The translations under genes were made by a program, and so were the position numbers. From positions 1 to 60,813 of the forward strand of contig MWYY01000042.1 of assembly GCA_002050355.1 (NCBI GenBank): a DNA stretch of 60,813 nucleotides. Reading direction: 5' to 3'. The DNA comes from Acidobacteria bacterium 28-9. GTDB taxonomy: Bacteria; Acidobacteriota; Blastocatellia; Pyrinomonadales; Pyrinomonadaceae. Shown here piece after piece: positions 9,326 through 18,660 of this stretch. How positions within the stretch are numbered: position 1 is the first letter of the stretch; each line of letters opens with the position of its first letter. Below the pieces are notes generated by a model that worked only from the letters and a program-made list of their open reading frames with translations, was not told the origin of the DNA and searched no databases.

Positions 9326-12300
9326 TTATTTTATCAAAGCCGTTTCCAAACGGGGCAAAAAGCCTTTGACCGAGCGTGTTGTATATTCGTTATAGATTCG
9401 TCGTTTTTCCTCGGTCATCGGAAACCGCTCGTTCGCCGCGTATGGATATTTACTCATTCCTTTAAATGGCAGCGGAAACACGGCTTCGGGACTGCCTGAA
9501 TTGATGTCCATCTCTTTGCTGTAACCGTCGGCAAAAAGTAAAAACGTATATTTTTTATTTTTCGCGGGTTCGGGCAAAGCTTCGAAACTTAAAACCAGTT
9601 CGTCGCCGGTTTTCGAGATGACGAACTGGTCGTCAATTGCTTCGAGCAGCGTATTGACCGCGCCGAGTTTTGTAAATGCGCCGCTGAAATACTTCCAGCG
9701 TCCGTCGCGTAAAACCGTATCGTAGTTAGCTGTAACCATCTCGCTGTATTTGATTTCTTCAGAGAATCCGCGCTCGCGCAAGTCGGATTGCGAGGGTTTT
9801 GTTTCAATCGTTTTCACGTCCGTTTGTTCGCTTGTGTCAACTTCAATTTTATCCCAGTAAGTTTTGAAATTCGTCACGATGCGGACTTCGCGCGAGTCGG
9901 GCAAAAACTTGCCGGTCAAATCTACTACTAAAGTCTGCGGTCGTCCGACTGAAATCCCGATGCTGTCAATCGCCGTTTGCCATTCGCCCTTTTCGTTTTT
10001 AACTTGCAGTTTCGGTAGAAACAACGATTTTCCGCTTTGCGATGCAGCGAGATTGTCCGACGAAAAAGCGTAATCCGTCCAGCCTGTCAGAAGCAGCAAA
10101 GTTCTGCCTTGGTAACCCTTTTTGTTATCCAGATTCAAAGTCAGATTGTGCGTTTCGGCGTAACCTCGAATATTTAGCGATTTGAAACGGTCGTAGAATT
10201 TTCGGTCAAGATTTTTAATATTTTCCAAAACGCTTTTTCCGTTTGTATCAACTGCCGAAACCGGCGCTTGCGCCGCTCGCGTCGTATATAAAATTCGCTT
10301 TCCCGCCGTCGGAACTCCTAAACCTTCGTTCGGATAAATTTCCTTATCGGCATCGTGTTCGACGGCGATGAGTTTCAAATGATCGAGAAACAAAACTTCT
10401 TCGAGTTCGTTTGTCACGCGGATTTCGTATTTTCCGCTTTTCGGTTTCAATTGGTCTGAAGTAATCCGCACGAACTCGTCCGAATCGGGATAATGATACG
10501 CGCTCGCTTCCTGCCAATTTCCCATCTCGCCGCCGCCGAGAAAATCTGTGATGAATTCAAATCGCTCGCCGTTCCAGGTGTAAAGATACGGACACGAAGA
10601 CGGTTTGCGGTCTAACTCTTCGATTTTCAGCCAGGCGAAGTTTTTCGCCGTTTGGATTTTAAGTTTTTGGGGAAATTCTGTTTCCGCTTGAACGATTCCC
10701 GAAGTCCAAATCACTCGCACGGCATCGGGTTTTTCGCGCTGTCCGAGTCCGAAATGAATTTGTGATGGCGCGGGCATCGGACTTGCCGAATAGCTCTCTA
10801 ATTTTTGTGCGAGACTTCCCGCCCGCATATCAACTTTCGCGCCGACGGCGGTTCTGTTTGAAACGCGCCCTTGCAGACGCAAAATTTCGGCGTTGTTGAC
10901 GCTGCCGCCGTCATTGCGCAGAAGGCGACCGCCAATAATCAAATCTAAATCACCGTCATTATCGAGGTCAGCGGACAAAATTTTGGCTGCGCCTGCAAAG
11001 CTTGCGGATTGTTTAAAAGGTTTTGCAGTCGCCTCGGCAAATTCACCGCCTAAGTTTCTGGAAATCAAAAGCCCTTTTGCGGTCGCAACAATTAAATCCA
11101 GCAAGCCGTCGTTATCGTAATCCAAAAACTGCGATGCGGTCGCATTTTCCGTTCCATTCGGAGCGTCTTTGATCGTAAATTTTCCGCCGCCGTCTGAAAC
11201 CGCCAAAACTCCTTTCGCTTCATTGCTCCAGCCTTTAACTTTGCCGAAGAAAAAATCAACAAAATCGTCTTTATTAAAATCGCCGACCGCCAGACAACTC
11301 CAATTATCAACCGCATCTAACCCGACTTCACCGGCGACATCCTTGAAAGAACCGTCGCGCAGATTACGCAGAAGATTCGGCTTGTCCTGATGATTTAAGA
11401 CGAGCAAATCAACGTCACGGCGATTATCATAATCGAGCGGCACGATCGCCACGGACTTACCTTCAAACGCGGCTTTACCTGTGTCGCCCTTTGATTGGTT
11501 TATCTTCGCCGCCTCAGAAATGTCGCTGAAAGTGCCGTCGCCGTTGTTACGCAAAAGCAAATTGGGAACCGCCTTAAACTCGTTCGGAAAAGCAAAGTCG
11601 TTGAGTTCGGATTTGCCGTCGTCAATACCTGCAAATCCGGCAACGAAAACGTCTAAATCGCCGTCGTGGTCAGCATCCACAAAAGCGGTGGAAACGGATA
11701 AATGCGGGTATTTCGATAATTTTGCCTGCTCGGAAACATCTTTGAATTTGCCTTTTCCTTCGTTGCGGTAAAGCCGTAATTCCTTATAGCCGACAAACAA
11801 AAGGTCCGGGAGATTGTCGTTGTCGAAATCACCGGCGACGAGGCTCGTGCCGATTGAATTAATGGGCGTTACCAAATCTCCCGCAGCGATTGAAACATCC
11901 GTGAATTTACCGCGAATATTACGATACAACGATATTTTGCTAACCGTTTTTGCCGACGAATTTCCCTGTGCATTCTTTTGAAAATTCGCGAGCGTATTGT
12001 CAATTCTGGCTAAATCCAGATTGCCGTCGCCGTCAAAATCAATCAGAGTTTCGCCGCCTTCAAACGCTCGCAAAATTTGATATTTTGATTGTGGCTTTCC
12101 GCTAAACGGTTTAAATATTGGAAGCCCAAGAACGATTGAAGATTTATTTTTAATGCCGACGGGCATCTCAATAAAAGTAACTTTCGGCTCGGTTTTGTCA
12201 ACGAGTTCGCTTTCCGCACCGGTCGATGTAATCGCTTCGGCGTAGCGTCCCTGTTCGAGATAATTCTGACCGATGCTCGTCGCCGCGCCACTTTGTCTTA

Positions 12301-12919
12301 ACGTCTGAAAGCGCCTCATCAATTGCTGTCCTTCTTCGCGCGCGCCGCCGCGAAGGAGCGCGGTGGCTAAGTTATACAAAGCCGTCGCGTTATACGGTTC
12401 GGCTGCGATTGCCCGGCGAAAAGCGGCTATTGCTTCCGTGTATTTGCGCTGCTGAACATAAATCTGTCCGAGATTGACGTTTGCGCCGACATCTTCCGGG
12501 TCAATCGCCAAAACTCGTTTGAAAGCAGCAGCGGCATCGTCGGTGCGATTTTGATTTTTGGCAATCAGTCCGAGAATGTAGATTGGCTGCGGGCTTTCCG
12601 GCACGTTTTTAGCCGCCGTTTGCGCCGCCGTCTGCGCCGCTTCGATGTCCTGCAAGTTAAAAAGCGCGATTGCCAAATTGATTTGCCCGATTTTCAGTTG
12701 CGGAGCGAGCACGAGAGCGCGGCGGAAAGCCTCCGCGCCTTCTTTGTAATTGAATTGTTCGAGCTTCGCTACGCCGAAATTGTTGGCGTGATAAGCGTCT
12801 TCACGCTGAACGGCGGAAATTTGCCTGACTGTCTGCGCCGAAACCCGCAAAAAATGCGGCGCAAATAAAACGGTGGATAAAACAATAACGGAAACGAAAA
12901 GACGCAGCTTCAACTTCAT
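9326..12919 (-). CDS. Large exported TPR + FG-GAP/VCBS + ASPIC/UnbV protein
   Basis: 1197 residues. After a signal peptide (to about 28, SAQ) come tetratricopeptide repeats (about 40-230; NLGQIYVQQRKYTEAIAAFRRAI, YNLATALLRGG). FG-GAP/VCBS repeats follow (about 290-690; DFDGDGNLDLA, DADHDGDLDVFV, DLDNDGDLDLII). An ASPIC/UnbV module is near 690-760 (GAKVDMRAG ... IHFGLGQ). A C-terminal beta-rich region of about 430 residues begins CPYLYTWNGERF near 800 and recurs in large acidobacterial TPR/FG-GAP proteins, to my recollection. It is probably a periplasmic or surface assembly protein. It is the longest of the four FG-GAP genes here and heads the strand leading to the nitrilase gene (39-bp gap or more). 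Confidence 0.86.
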   Translation of the reverse strand: MKLKLRLFVSVIVLSTVLFAPHFLRVSAQTVRQISAVQREDAYHANNFGVAKLEQFNYKEGAEAFRRALVLAPQLKIGQINLAIALFNLQDIEAAQTAAQTAAKNVPESPQPIYILGLIAKNQNRTDDAAAAFKRVLAIDPEDVGANVNLGQIYVQQRKYTEAIAAFRRAIAAEPYNATALYNLATALLRGGAREEGQQLMRRFQTLRQSGAATSIGQNYLEQGRYAEAITSTGAESELVDKTEPKVTFIEMPVGIKNKSSIVLGLPIFKPFSGKPQSKYQILRAFEGGETLIDFDGDGNLDLARIDNTLANFQKNAQGNSSAKTVSKISLYRNIRGKFTDVSIAAGDLVTPINSIGTSLVAGDFDNDNLPDLLFVGYKELRLYRNEGKGKFKDVSEQAKLSKYPHLSVSTAFVDADHDGDLDVFVAGFAGIDDGKSELNDFAFPNEFKAVPNLLLRNNGDGTFSDISEAAKINQSKGDTGKAAFEGKSVAIVPLDYDNRRDVDLLVLNHQDKPNLLRNLRDGSFKDVAGEVGLDAVDNWSCLAVGDFNKDDFVDFFFGKVKGWSNEAKGVLAVSDGGGKFTIKDAPNGTENATASQFLDYDNDGLLDLIVATAKGLLISRNLGGEFAEATAKPFKQSASFAGAAKILSADLDNDGDLDLIIGGRLLRNDGGSVNNAEILRLQGRVSNRTAVGAKVDMRAGSLAQKLESYSASPMPAPSQIHFGLGQREKPDAVRVIWTSGIVQAETEFPQKLKIQTAKNFAWLKIEELDRKPSSCPYLYTWNGERFEFITDFLGGGEMGNWQEASAYHYPDSDEFVRITSDQLKPKSGKYEIRVTNELEEVLFLDHLKLIAVEHDADKEIYPNEGLGVPTAGKRILYTTRAAQAPVSAVDTNGKSVLENIKNLDRKFYDRFKSLNIRGYAETHNLTLNLDNKKGYQGRTLLLLTGWTDYAFSSDNLAASQSGKSLFLPKLQVKNEKGEWQTAIDSIGISVGRPQTLVVDLTGKFLPDSREVRIVTNFKTYWDKIEVDTSEQTDVKTIETKPSQSDLRERGFSEEIKYSEMVTANYDTVLRDGRWKYFSGAFTKLGAVNTLLEAIDDQFVISKTGDELVLSFEALPEPAKNKKYTFLLFADGYSKEMDINSGSPEAVFPLPFKGMSKYPYAANERFPMTEEKRRIYNEYTTRSVKGFLPRLETALIK

Positions 12920-13042
12920 AAAATTAATTGTAACAGTTTCGTTTCGATGCGGTTAGCCGAAATCCGGCTGCCGTCAAAGCGCGGTTAGTCGAAAGTTTCA
13001 ATCGTTCAAAATTACATTCGACCAAAAAAGTAATAACTTTTT

Positions 13043-14164
13043 TCACTGCTGATTACACAATTTTTCCAGCGTCGCGCAGACTTCTTCAATTTGCTCGTTT
13101 GTAATGCGGTTGAAAAAAGGCAACGCGATGACTCGTTCGGCGGCGTGTTCGGCAACCGGAAAATCACCTGGTTTGAAGCCGAATGTTTTGACGTAAAAAG
13201 GCTGAAGATGAATCGGCGCGAAATAGCGTCCGCAGCCGATTCCGGCGCGAATCATCTCGCCGACAATCGAGTCGCGTCGCGCTCTCGTAAAATTTTCTTT
13301 CAATCGCACGACGTAAACAAACCAACTGTTGCGCCCGTTTGAAAAATCAATGTCCGGCAGAATGAGATGCGGATTATTAAGCAGCCGCGCGTTATATTTT
13401 CGCGCGATTGATTCTCTTTGATTCAAGATAAATTCGAGCCGTTTGAGTTGTTCGATACCGAGCGCGCAATTGATGTCGGACAAGCGGTAGTTATAGCCTA
13501 ATTCGATGTGTTCAAACCATTCGGATGATGCGTCGCGTCCTTGATTTCTCAGCATTTCGGCTTGTTCGGCGATTGAATCGTCATTCGTTACAATCATTCC
13601 GCCTTCGCCCGTCGTGATTTGTTTGTTCGGATAAAAGGCGAAAACTCCCGCATCGCCGATGCTTGCGGCTCGTCGGTTTTCGTATTCCGCGCCGATGGCT
13701 TCGCAGGCGTCTTCAATCACTTTCAGATTGTAACGGTCGGCGATTTCCATAATCTCGCGCATCGGCGCGGGACGACCGAAAACGTGGACGATTACAATCG
13801 CTCTGGTTTTGGCGGTTATCGCCCCTTCGATTTTGTTTGCGTCAATATTGAGCGTCTTTAAATCAATATCTACGAAAACCGGCAAGGCTTTTTCATACAA
13901 CAGAACATTGGCTGAGGCGATGAAGCTGAACGGCGTGGTGATAACTTCGTCGCCCGCTTTTAAGCCGAGAGCGCGAACGCAGAGATGCAGACCGCTCGTG
14001 CCGGAATTGACCGCGACCGCGTGTTTTGTTCCGGCGTATTCGGCGACGCTATGCTCGAATTCTTTGAGCTTCGGACCGAGACTCAAGCGCGGCGAGCGCA
14101 GAACTTCGACGACGGCGTTGATTTCATTTTCGGAAATGTCGGGCGCGGCGAGCGGAATTTTCAT
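13043..14164 (-). CDS. DegT/DnrJ/EryC1/StrS-family sugar aminotransferase
   Basis: 373-residue PLP enzyme of the fold-type I sugar aminotransferase family. N-terminal IPLAAPDISENEI, the phosphate-binding NSGTSGLHL (about 53-60), EDACEAIGA (about 151) and the Schiff-base lysine in FYPNKQITTGEGG (Lys181) are all present. These enzymes transaminate nucleotide-linked keto-sugars to amino sugars for glycans. Its ATG overlaps the stop of the NeuC-type epimerase by 4 bp, so the two are translationally coupled and probably act in one sugar pathway, such as a nonulosonic acid or modified amino sugar. The other enzymes of such a pathway are not in the window. Confidence 0.9.
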   Translation of the reverse strand: MKIPLAAPDISENEINAVVEVLRSPRLSLGPKLKEFEHSVAEYAGTKHAVAVNSGTSGLHLCVRALGLKAGDEVITTPFSFIASANVLLYEKALPVFVDIDLKTLNIDANKIEGAITAKTRAIVIVHVFGRPAPMREIMEIADRYNLKVIEDACEAIGAEYENRRAASIGDAGVFAFYPNKQITTGEGGMIVTNDDSIAEQAEMLRNQGRDASSEWFEHIELGYNYRLSDINCALGIEQLKRLEFILNQRESIARKYNARLLNNPHLILPDIDFSNGRNSWFVYVVRLKENFTRARRDSIVGEMIRAGIGCGRYFAPIHLQPFYVKTFGFKPGDFPVAEHAAERVIALPFFNRITNEQIEEVCATLEKLCNQQ

Positions 14165-15378
14165 AAACCTTTAACCGTTTCCTCCTGCCGCAGATTGGCG
14201 TTTTCGAGCGGCACGGCGCGTTTGATTAAAAGTTTGTCGCCCAAAGGCGTTTGGCATAAAATTTCCGCGATTCTTTCCGAAGCGTGTCCGTCGCCGTAAG
14301 GATTCGTCATTCCTTTCAAAGATTCTCTGAAATCCGCGCTTAATCCTTTCTCGATTGCATCGAGAATCGAATCGGTTTCGGGCGCGGCATTGATAACATT
14401 ACGTGCCTGCTCGCGCCCCTTTTGACGAATTCCGATGTTGACGGTGGGCAAACCGAGCGACGGCGTCTCCATAATTCCGCTGCTCGAATTGCCGACTAGT
14501 AAATCCGCGTAAGACAATAAACTCCAGTATTTCAAATGGTTTAGGTTAACGAATAAACGGGAGTTCGGATGATTGCGGCAAAATTCTCGAGCGCGTTCAA
14601 TTAGCTGATGACTTCCGGCGTCGGAGTTCGGATAGCAAAAGACAATCTGCTGCGGAGTTTTCTCCAGAGCGGCGAACACCTCGCCGGCTTCGGAAACCGT
14701 ATCGCGCGTCAGCGTTACCGGATGATACGCGACCACAATAGTTGGTTGATTGAATTTCAATTCTAAATCCGCTTCTATTTCAGCGCGTGAAAACAAAGTT
14801 CGGCGGCGCAGATTATCGAGCGACGGCGAACCGACTAGGTGAACGCGCCACGCTTCTTCGCCCATCGCCAAAACTCTGAGGCGCGAATTTTCGTTGCTCG
14901 TAAAATGAATGTGGCTCATTTTCGTCAGCGCGTTTCGCACCGCGTCGTCAATCGCGCCTTCGCTGATGTCGCCGCCTTCGATATGCGCTATCGGAATTCT
15001 AAGCGCGAGCGCCACCGAAGCCGGTGCGAGCATCTCGTATCGGTCGGCAATCAGCAGTAGAATATCCGGTCTCATTCTGCCTAAAACGTCTGCCAAACCG
15101 ATTGCTGCAACGCCAATTGTTTTCGCCATTCCAACGTCGCTGTCCGAACTGATTAAACATTCGACGCGCTCGTCAATCGTGAATCCGTCGGCTTCGATTT
15201 CCTTAAAAGTATTTCCGAATTCAGGAGAAAAATGCGCGCCCAGCGCAATCAGTTGAAGATTGATTTGCGGACGATTTTGCAGCTCTTTGAGCGTCCAGTA
15301 AAGATGTCCGTAATCAGCCCGCGAGGTGGTAACGACCGCGATTTTACGCGGCGAAAATTTTTCCGACGGTTGAATCAT
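14161..15378 (-). CDS. neuC: UDP-N-acetylglucosamine 2-epimerase (hydrolysing), NeuC-like
   Basis: 405 residues with the GT-B-like epimerase fold. KIAVVTTSRADYGHLYW near the N-terminus, ADRYEMLAPASVA (about 120), HIEGGDISEGAIDDAVRNA (about 143) and the C-terminal VGNSSSGIMETPSLGLPTVNIG are characteristic of the hydrolysing NeuC/LegG branch rather than WecB. The reaction is UDP-GlcNAc (or a derivative) to ManNAc (or 6-deoxy-diamino analogue) plus UDP, the entry step to sialic-acid-like sugars. It is upstream of and overlaps the DegT aminotransferase by 4 bp. A neuC name is tentative because LegG-type enzymes look alike. Confidence 0.85.
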   Translation of the reverse strand: MIQPSEKFSPRKIAVVTTSRADYGHLYWTLKELQNRPQINLQLIALGAHFSPEFGNTFKEIEADGFTIDERVECLISSDSDVGMAKTIGVAAIGLADVLGRMRPDILLLIADRYEMLAPASVALALRIPIAHIEGGDISEGAIDDAVRNALTKMSHIHFTSNENSRLRVLAMGEEAWRVHLVGSPSLDNLRRRTLFSRAEIEADLELKFNQPTIVVAYHPVTLTRDTVSEAGEVFAALEKTPQQIVFCYPNSDAGSHQLIERAREFCRNHPNSRLFVNLNHLKYWSLLSYADLLVGNSSSGIMETPSLGLPTVNIGIRQKGREQARNVINAAPETDSILDAIEKGLSADFRESLKGMTNPYGDGHASERIAEILCQTPLGDKLLIKRAVPLENANLRQEETVKGL

Positions 15379-15425
15379 TAAAAATTTTTCGCGCTTTTGC
15401 CGGCAATAAAAGATTGTTGAAACCG

Positions 15426-16559
15426 TTAGCGTTTTTGGTTAGCTTTCGTCGACACGGTAGCAGTATTTGATTTAACCGTCTCGCCGCCGACTAACAGATT
15501 GAATTTGCGCTGCGTCTCCTGAGACCAGCCGGGAATCAGTTCTTTGACGATGCCTTTGTCGTCAACCAGAATCGTCAGCGGTACGCTTAATTCGTCGGTC
15601 GCGTAAATATTTTCGATTGCCGCGACGCCGCCGATTAAAATCGGGTAAGTAACGCGTTTGTTTGCCAAGTAGCCTTTGATGTTCGCGCCTCTTTCGGTGT
15701 CAACATTGATGCCGATTAAATCAACGCCGCGAGTCGCAAATTGCGGACGCATTCGTTCCAGTTCCGGCATTTCTTTGGCGCACGGCACGCACCACGTCGC
15801 CCAAATGTTTATCAAAGTCTGTCGTCCCGCTTTCATCTGTTTTTTCACCGAACTCGCCGCGCCGTTCATCGTTTTGACCGCAAAATCCGGCAGTGGTTTG
15901 CCGATTTCGATTTTCAACCCGCGCGCTAAAATTTCGGTTTTCGTCAGCGGATTCGGTAAATTGGCTTTGCTGACCGAAATGCTGTTCACCTTTCCGCTTC
16001 CCTTTTTCAGAAGCAGCGTCGAACCAGACGCAGCATTGGCGGCAAATCGTTCGACTTCGCCGTTTGCCCAGGTAACTTCAATCGATTCGGCTTCTTTATC
16101 TTTGCCCAAACCGAACAGCAAACGCGAATCGTGCTGCGAGATGAAACCAGAACCGCCCGATTTAATTTTCGTCAGCGTTCCGGCGGAAGTTTTTACGCGG
16201 ACGACTGCGCCGTATGCGTCTGTTCCGGTTTTCGCATCGCCCTCCAAACCGATTCGCAAAAAATTATTATCCTGCCCGACGTTGTTTCTGAAAAGCAGAT
16301 GCGCCTGATTTTGAATCGTCGTCGAGAAAACGTCCAGATCGCCGTCGTTGTCAAAATCGGCGAATACTCCGGCGCGTCCGTCGGTTATCGAATCGATGCC
16401 CGACACGCCCGAAATATCGGTGAATTTCTTGCCGCCTAAATTCAGGTAAAGCGGGTCTCGCTCGTAGCCGCTGAAGGAAAATCCCTGACCGAACATCAGT
16501 TGATTTTGATCCGAACGCAGCGCTCCTTTTTCATCTTTCCCGTCGTTTGAATGCGTCAC
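15426..16559 (-). CDS. C-terminal part of split FG-GAP/UnbV protein, ending in TlpA-like thioredoxin domain
   Basis: Open frame of 377 codons starting formally at GTG 16559. It is not a normal start: no ribosome site precedes it, and the frame continues upstream through SQFWRQV to a TGA at 16583-16581 that closes the preceding gene. It therefore looks like the second part of one 983-residue protein. It contains a last FG-GAP unit (DFDNDGDLDVF), an ASPIC/UnbV domain (about 100-185 of this part) and a thioredoxin/TlpA domain with the redox motif WCVPC (Cys257 and Cys260 here). A basic tail follows. The TlpA fusion suggests periplasmic thiol-disulfide chemistry attached to the propeller. Confidence 0.75.
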   Translation of the reverse strand: MTHSNDGKDEKGALRSDQNQLMFGQGFSFSGYERDPLYLNLGGKKFTDISGVSGIDSITDGRAGVFADFDNDGDLDVFSTTIQNQAHLLFRNNVGQDNNFLRIGLEGDAKTGTDAYGAVVRVKTSAGTLTKIKSGGSGFISQHDSRLLFGLGKDKEAESIEVTWANGEVERFAANAASGSTLLLKKGSGKVNSISVSKANLPNPLTKTEILARGLKIEIGKPLPDFAVKTMNGAASSVKKQMKAGRQTLINIWATWCVPCAKEMPELERMRPQFATRGVDLIGINVDTERGANIKGYLANKRVTYPILIGGVAAIENIYATDELSVPLTILVDDKGIVKELIPGWSQETQRKFNLLVGGETVKSNTATVSTKANQKR

Positions 16560-16583
16560 AACTTGACGCCAGAACTGACTTCA
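16553..16583 (-). promoter_or_regulatory. Candidate UGA recoding site with SECIS-like hairpin
   Basis: On the minus strand the TGA (16583-16581) is followed after 11 nt by a perfect 6-bp inverted repeat, GCGTCA (16569-16564) and TGACGC (16558-16553), enclosing the 5-nt loop AGTTG. The apical loop starts 17 nt after the TGA and has a G at its second position. Bacterial selenocysteine insertion elements, as I recall the published consensus, need a 4-16 bp upper stem, a 3-14 nt loop with a G in the first two positions, and 16-37 nt from UGA to loop; this site meets each. Selenocysteine is inference: selC, selA, selB and selD are not in the window. Confidence 0.5.
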
Positions 16584-18377
16584 GGTGTCTTTCATCGACT
16601 TGCCGGAAATAAAGCCGTTCGGCGTGTAGATATCTTCCCAGCCGTCGTTGTCGAAATCGATAAATCCGCCGCCCCACGCCCAGCCGCCGCCGAAGCCGCC
16701 GACTTCCGCCGTTACGTCCTTGAATTTTCCGTCGCCGGTGTTTTCAAATAGATTGTTGCCTGCCGCGAGTTTTTTTAAGACGTTATCTTTCGCGCTCGAA
16801 TTCGGAAACAGTCTTGAAAGAATTCGATTGCCCGCCGTCGAACTCATATTCGAGGCATGAATGTCTAGCCGCCCGTCGTTGTTATAATCGCCGAACGAAA
16901 CGCCCATTCCGTTGCCGGGGTCGAGAACGCCGCGCTCTGTCGCTTCGTCAACGAAATGGTCGCCTTTGTTGATATACAAAACCTTTTCGCCAAAATCGTT
17001 GGCGACATATAAATCAATTTTGCCGTCAGCATTCACATCCGCAAATTCCGCCGCGTAACTCCAGCGCTTGTCGTCAACCCCCCATTTCTTCGCTTCTTCG
17101 CGGAAAGTTCCGTCTCGCTGGCTGATAAATAATAAATCGGGTGTGCCATTCGTCGCCTTAAACCACGAATCGGGCGTCACTTGTCCGTAGCGATTATACG
17201 AAGTGACGTAAACGTCCAAAAAACCGTCGCCGTTGACATCGCCTGCGACCGCCGAAAAACCGATGGCGTTTTTCGCCACGCCGCTTTCCAACGATACGTC
17301 GTCGAATTCGAGTCTGCCGGTTTGTTTGAAAGTATTTCTTAAAAGTATTTGCTGCCCGACCGACGAAATGAAAACGTCCACATCGCCGTCGTTGTCGTAA
17401 TCCAAAACGAGCGGTGCGGTTCCCGCAGATGTAATCCTTACGCCCCCTTCGTCGGAGGCGTCTCGGAAACCGCCTTTTTTATTGTTTAAATATAAATAAT
17501 TGCGATTCGCGCCGACGACGAAAAGGTCAATCCAGTTATCGTTGTTGAAATCTCCGGCAGCGGCGCCGTGCCAGACGAAGCCGCTGTTTTCCGGCGTTCC
17601 GAAACTGGGCAAAGTCGCGCCGACTCCTGCCGGAATAGCCACTTCGGAAAACAAATCTTTTTCAGCGACGAGCGAGTCGAAGCTGACCAACTCGAACGAA
17701 TCAAATTGCCAGTGTTTATTTTTATCGGCGCGGACATTTGCCCAAAAAGTTCCGCGCGCCCATTCGCGCTTGCCCTCCGTATCACGCCCGATGACGTAAA
17801 AAGCAACGCGCGACCGTCCCACCGCGCCTATGACAGCCGTCGGTTGCTCTGCGCCCAGAACGGCTTTTGCCGAGTCATCAAAGTTAGCTTCCTTAACTTT
17901 GAAGCGCGCGTCTTCGATTTCAGAGAAATGTGCCAAAAAACCCGCCCAATTGTTTAAGAATGTCTTGCCCGTTATTTTGCCCGCGCCAATAGCTTTATTC
18001 GAGACACTCAGGGCAAAATTTTCCGGCGTTTCCCAATTATGCGCGCCAACCCACTTAACTTGATTTTTTATCACCGTCGGACGCGACGGAAAAGGTTTAG
18101 CGGCAATTAAAGCTGGAAAAAATTCAGCCATCAATTGTAGATCGCGGTCGCGCGCGGCAAGGGAAAGTTCCAGCAAATCATTGGCAAACGATTCTGAGAG
18201 TTCTTCGATTACCTCCAAACGGTTATGGTCAACCTTTTGCGTTTTATTAGTTGGCAGAGTTATCGTTTGCGCCGACGCTCTATACTCAATTGCACCGATA
18301 GCCGTTAATAGAATTAACACACAAATCAATATTGTTAGGGAAAGCGTATGAATATGGTAAAAATTGGAGTGACTCAT
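16581..18377 (-). CDS. N-terminal part of split FG-GAP/UnbV-thioredoxin protein, ending at in-frame TGA
   Basis: 598 sense codons from ATG 18377 (an in-frame TTG lies at 18401). A membrane-spanning signal segment (about 12-30) is followed by an alpha/beta region of about 200 residues of NTF2-like character. FG-GAP/VCBS repeats start at WHGAAAGDFNNDNWIDLF and run through DNDGDVDVFI, GDGFLDVYV, NADGKIDLYV and DFDNDGWEDIYTPNGF. Reading stops at TGA in the middle of the propeller (GKSMKDT-stop-SQFWRQV). The downstream frame is the same frame and is fully conserved in character, so this is neither a frameshift nor a decayed gene. Either the TGA is recoded (see recoding site) or it is a fresh nonsense change or a base error. 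Confidence 0.78.
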   Translation of the reverse strand: MSHSNFYHIHTLSLTILICVLILLTAIGAIEYRASAQTITLPTNKTQKVDHNRLEVIEELSESFANDLLELSLAARDRDLQLMAEFFPALIAAKPFPSRPTVIKNQVKWVGAHNWETPENFALSVSNKAIGAGKITGKTFLNNWAGFLAHFSEIEDARFKVKEANFDDSAKAVLGAEQPTAVIGAVGRSRVAFYVIGRDTEGKREWARGTFWANVRADKNKHWQFDSFELVSFDSLVAEKDLFSEVAIPAGVGATLPSFGTPENSGFVWHGAAAGDFNNDNWIDLFVVGANRNYLYLNNKKGGFRDASDEGGVRITSAGTAPLVLDYDNDGDVDVFISSVGQQILLRNTFKQTGRLEFDDVSLESGVAKNAIGFSAVAGDVNGDGFLDVYVTSYNRYGQVTPDSWFKATNGTPDLLFISQRDGTFREEAKKWGVDDKRWSYAAEFADVNADGKIDLYVANDFGEKVLYINKGDHFVDEATERGVLDPGNGMGVSFGDYNNDGRLDIHASNMSSTAGNRILSRLFPNSSAKDNVLKKLAAGNNLFENTGDGKFKDVTAEVGGFGGGWAWGGGFIDFDNDGWEDIYTPNGFISGKSMKDT

Positions 18378-18660
18378 TTTGCCCAATTGAACGAAAATCA
18401 ATTCAAAAAAAGGAAGTTTGGTTTCAAAAATGTAGATACTTTTTCAAAATTATATAAAATTCTCTGTTAATTTTAACTGGTCTATCGTGAATTTGACAAT
18501 CTTCAAGCAAAAGAATTGTGAGTTTGATAAATATAATAGTTGAGTTTTCAGGCTTTGACACATACTTTAATTAGGAGAATTTGCGCTACGCACCTGAGAT
18601 GAAATGTAATAAAAATTTCAATTACTAAATCTTTTTTACCAACCCAGAATAGAGCAGCAA

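Noticed and set aside
16559-16581. Frameshift between the two FG-GAP parts
   Set aside because: Arithmetic shows both parts are in the same frame; only a TGA separates them.
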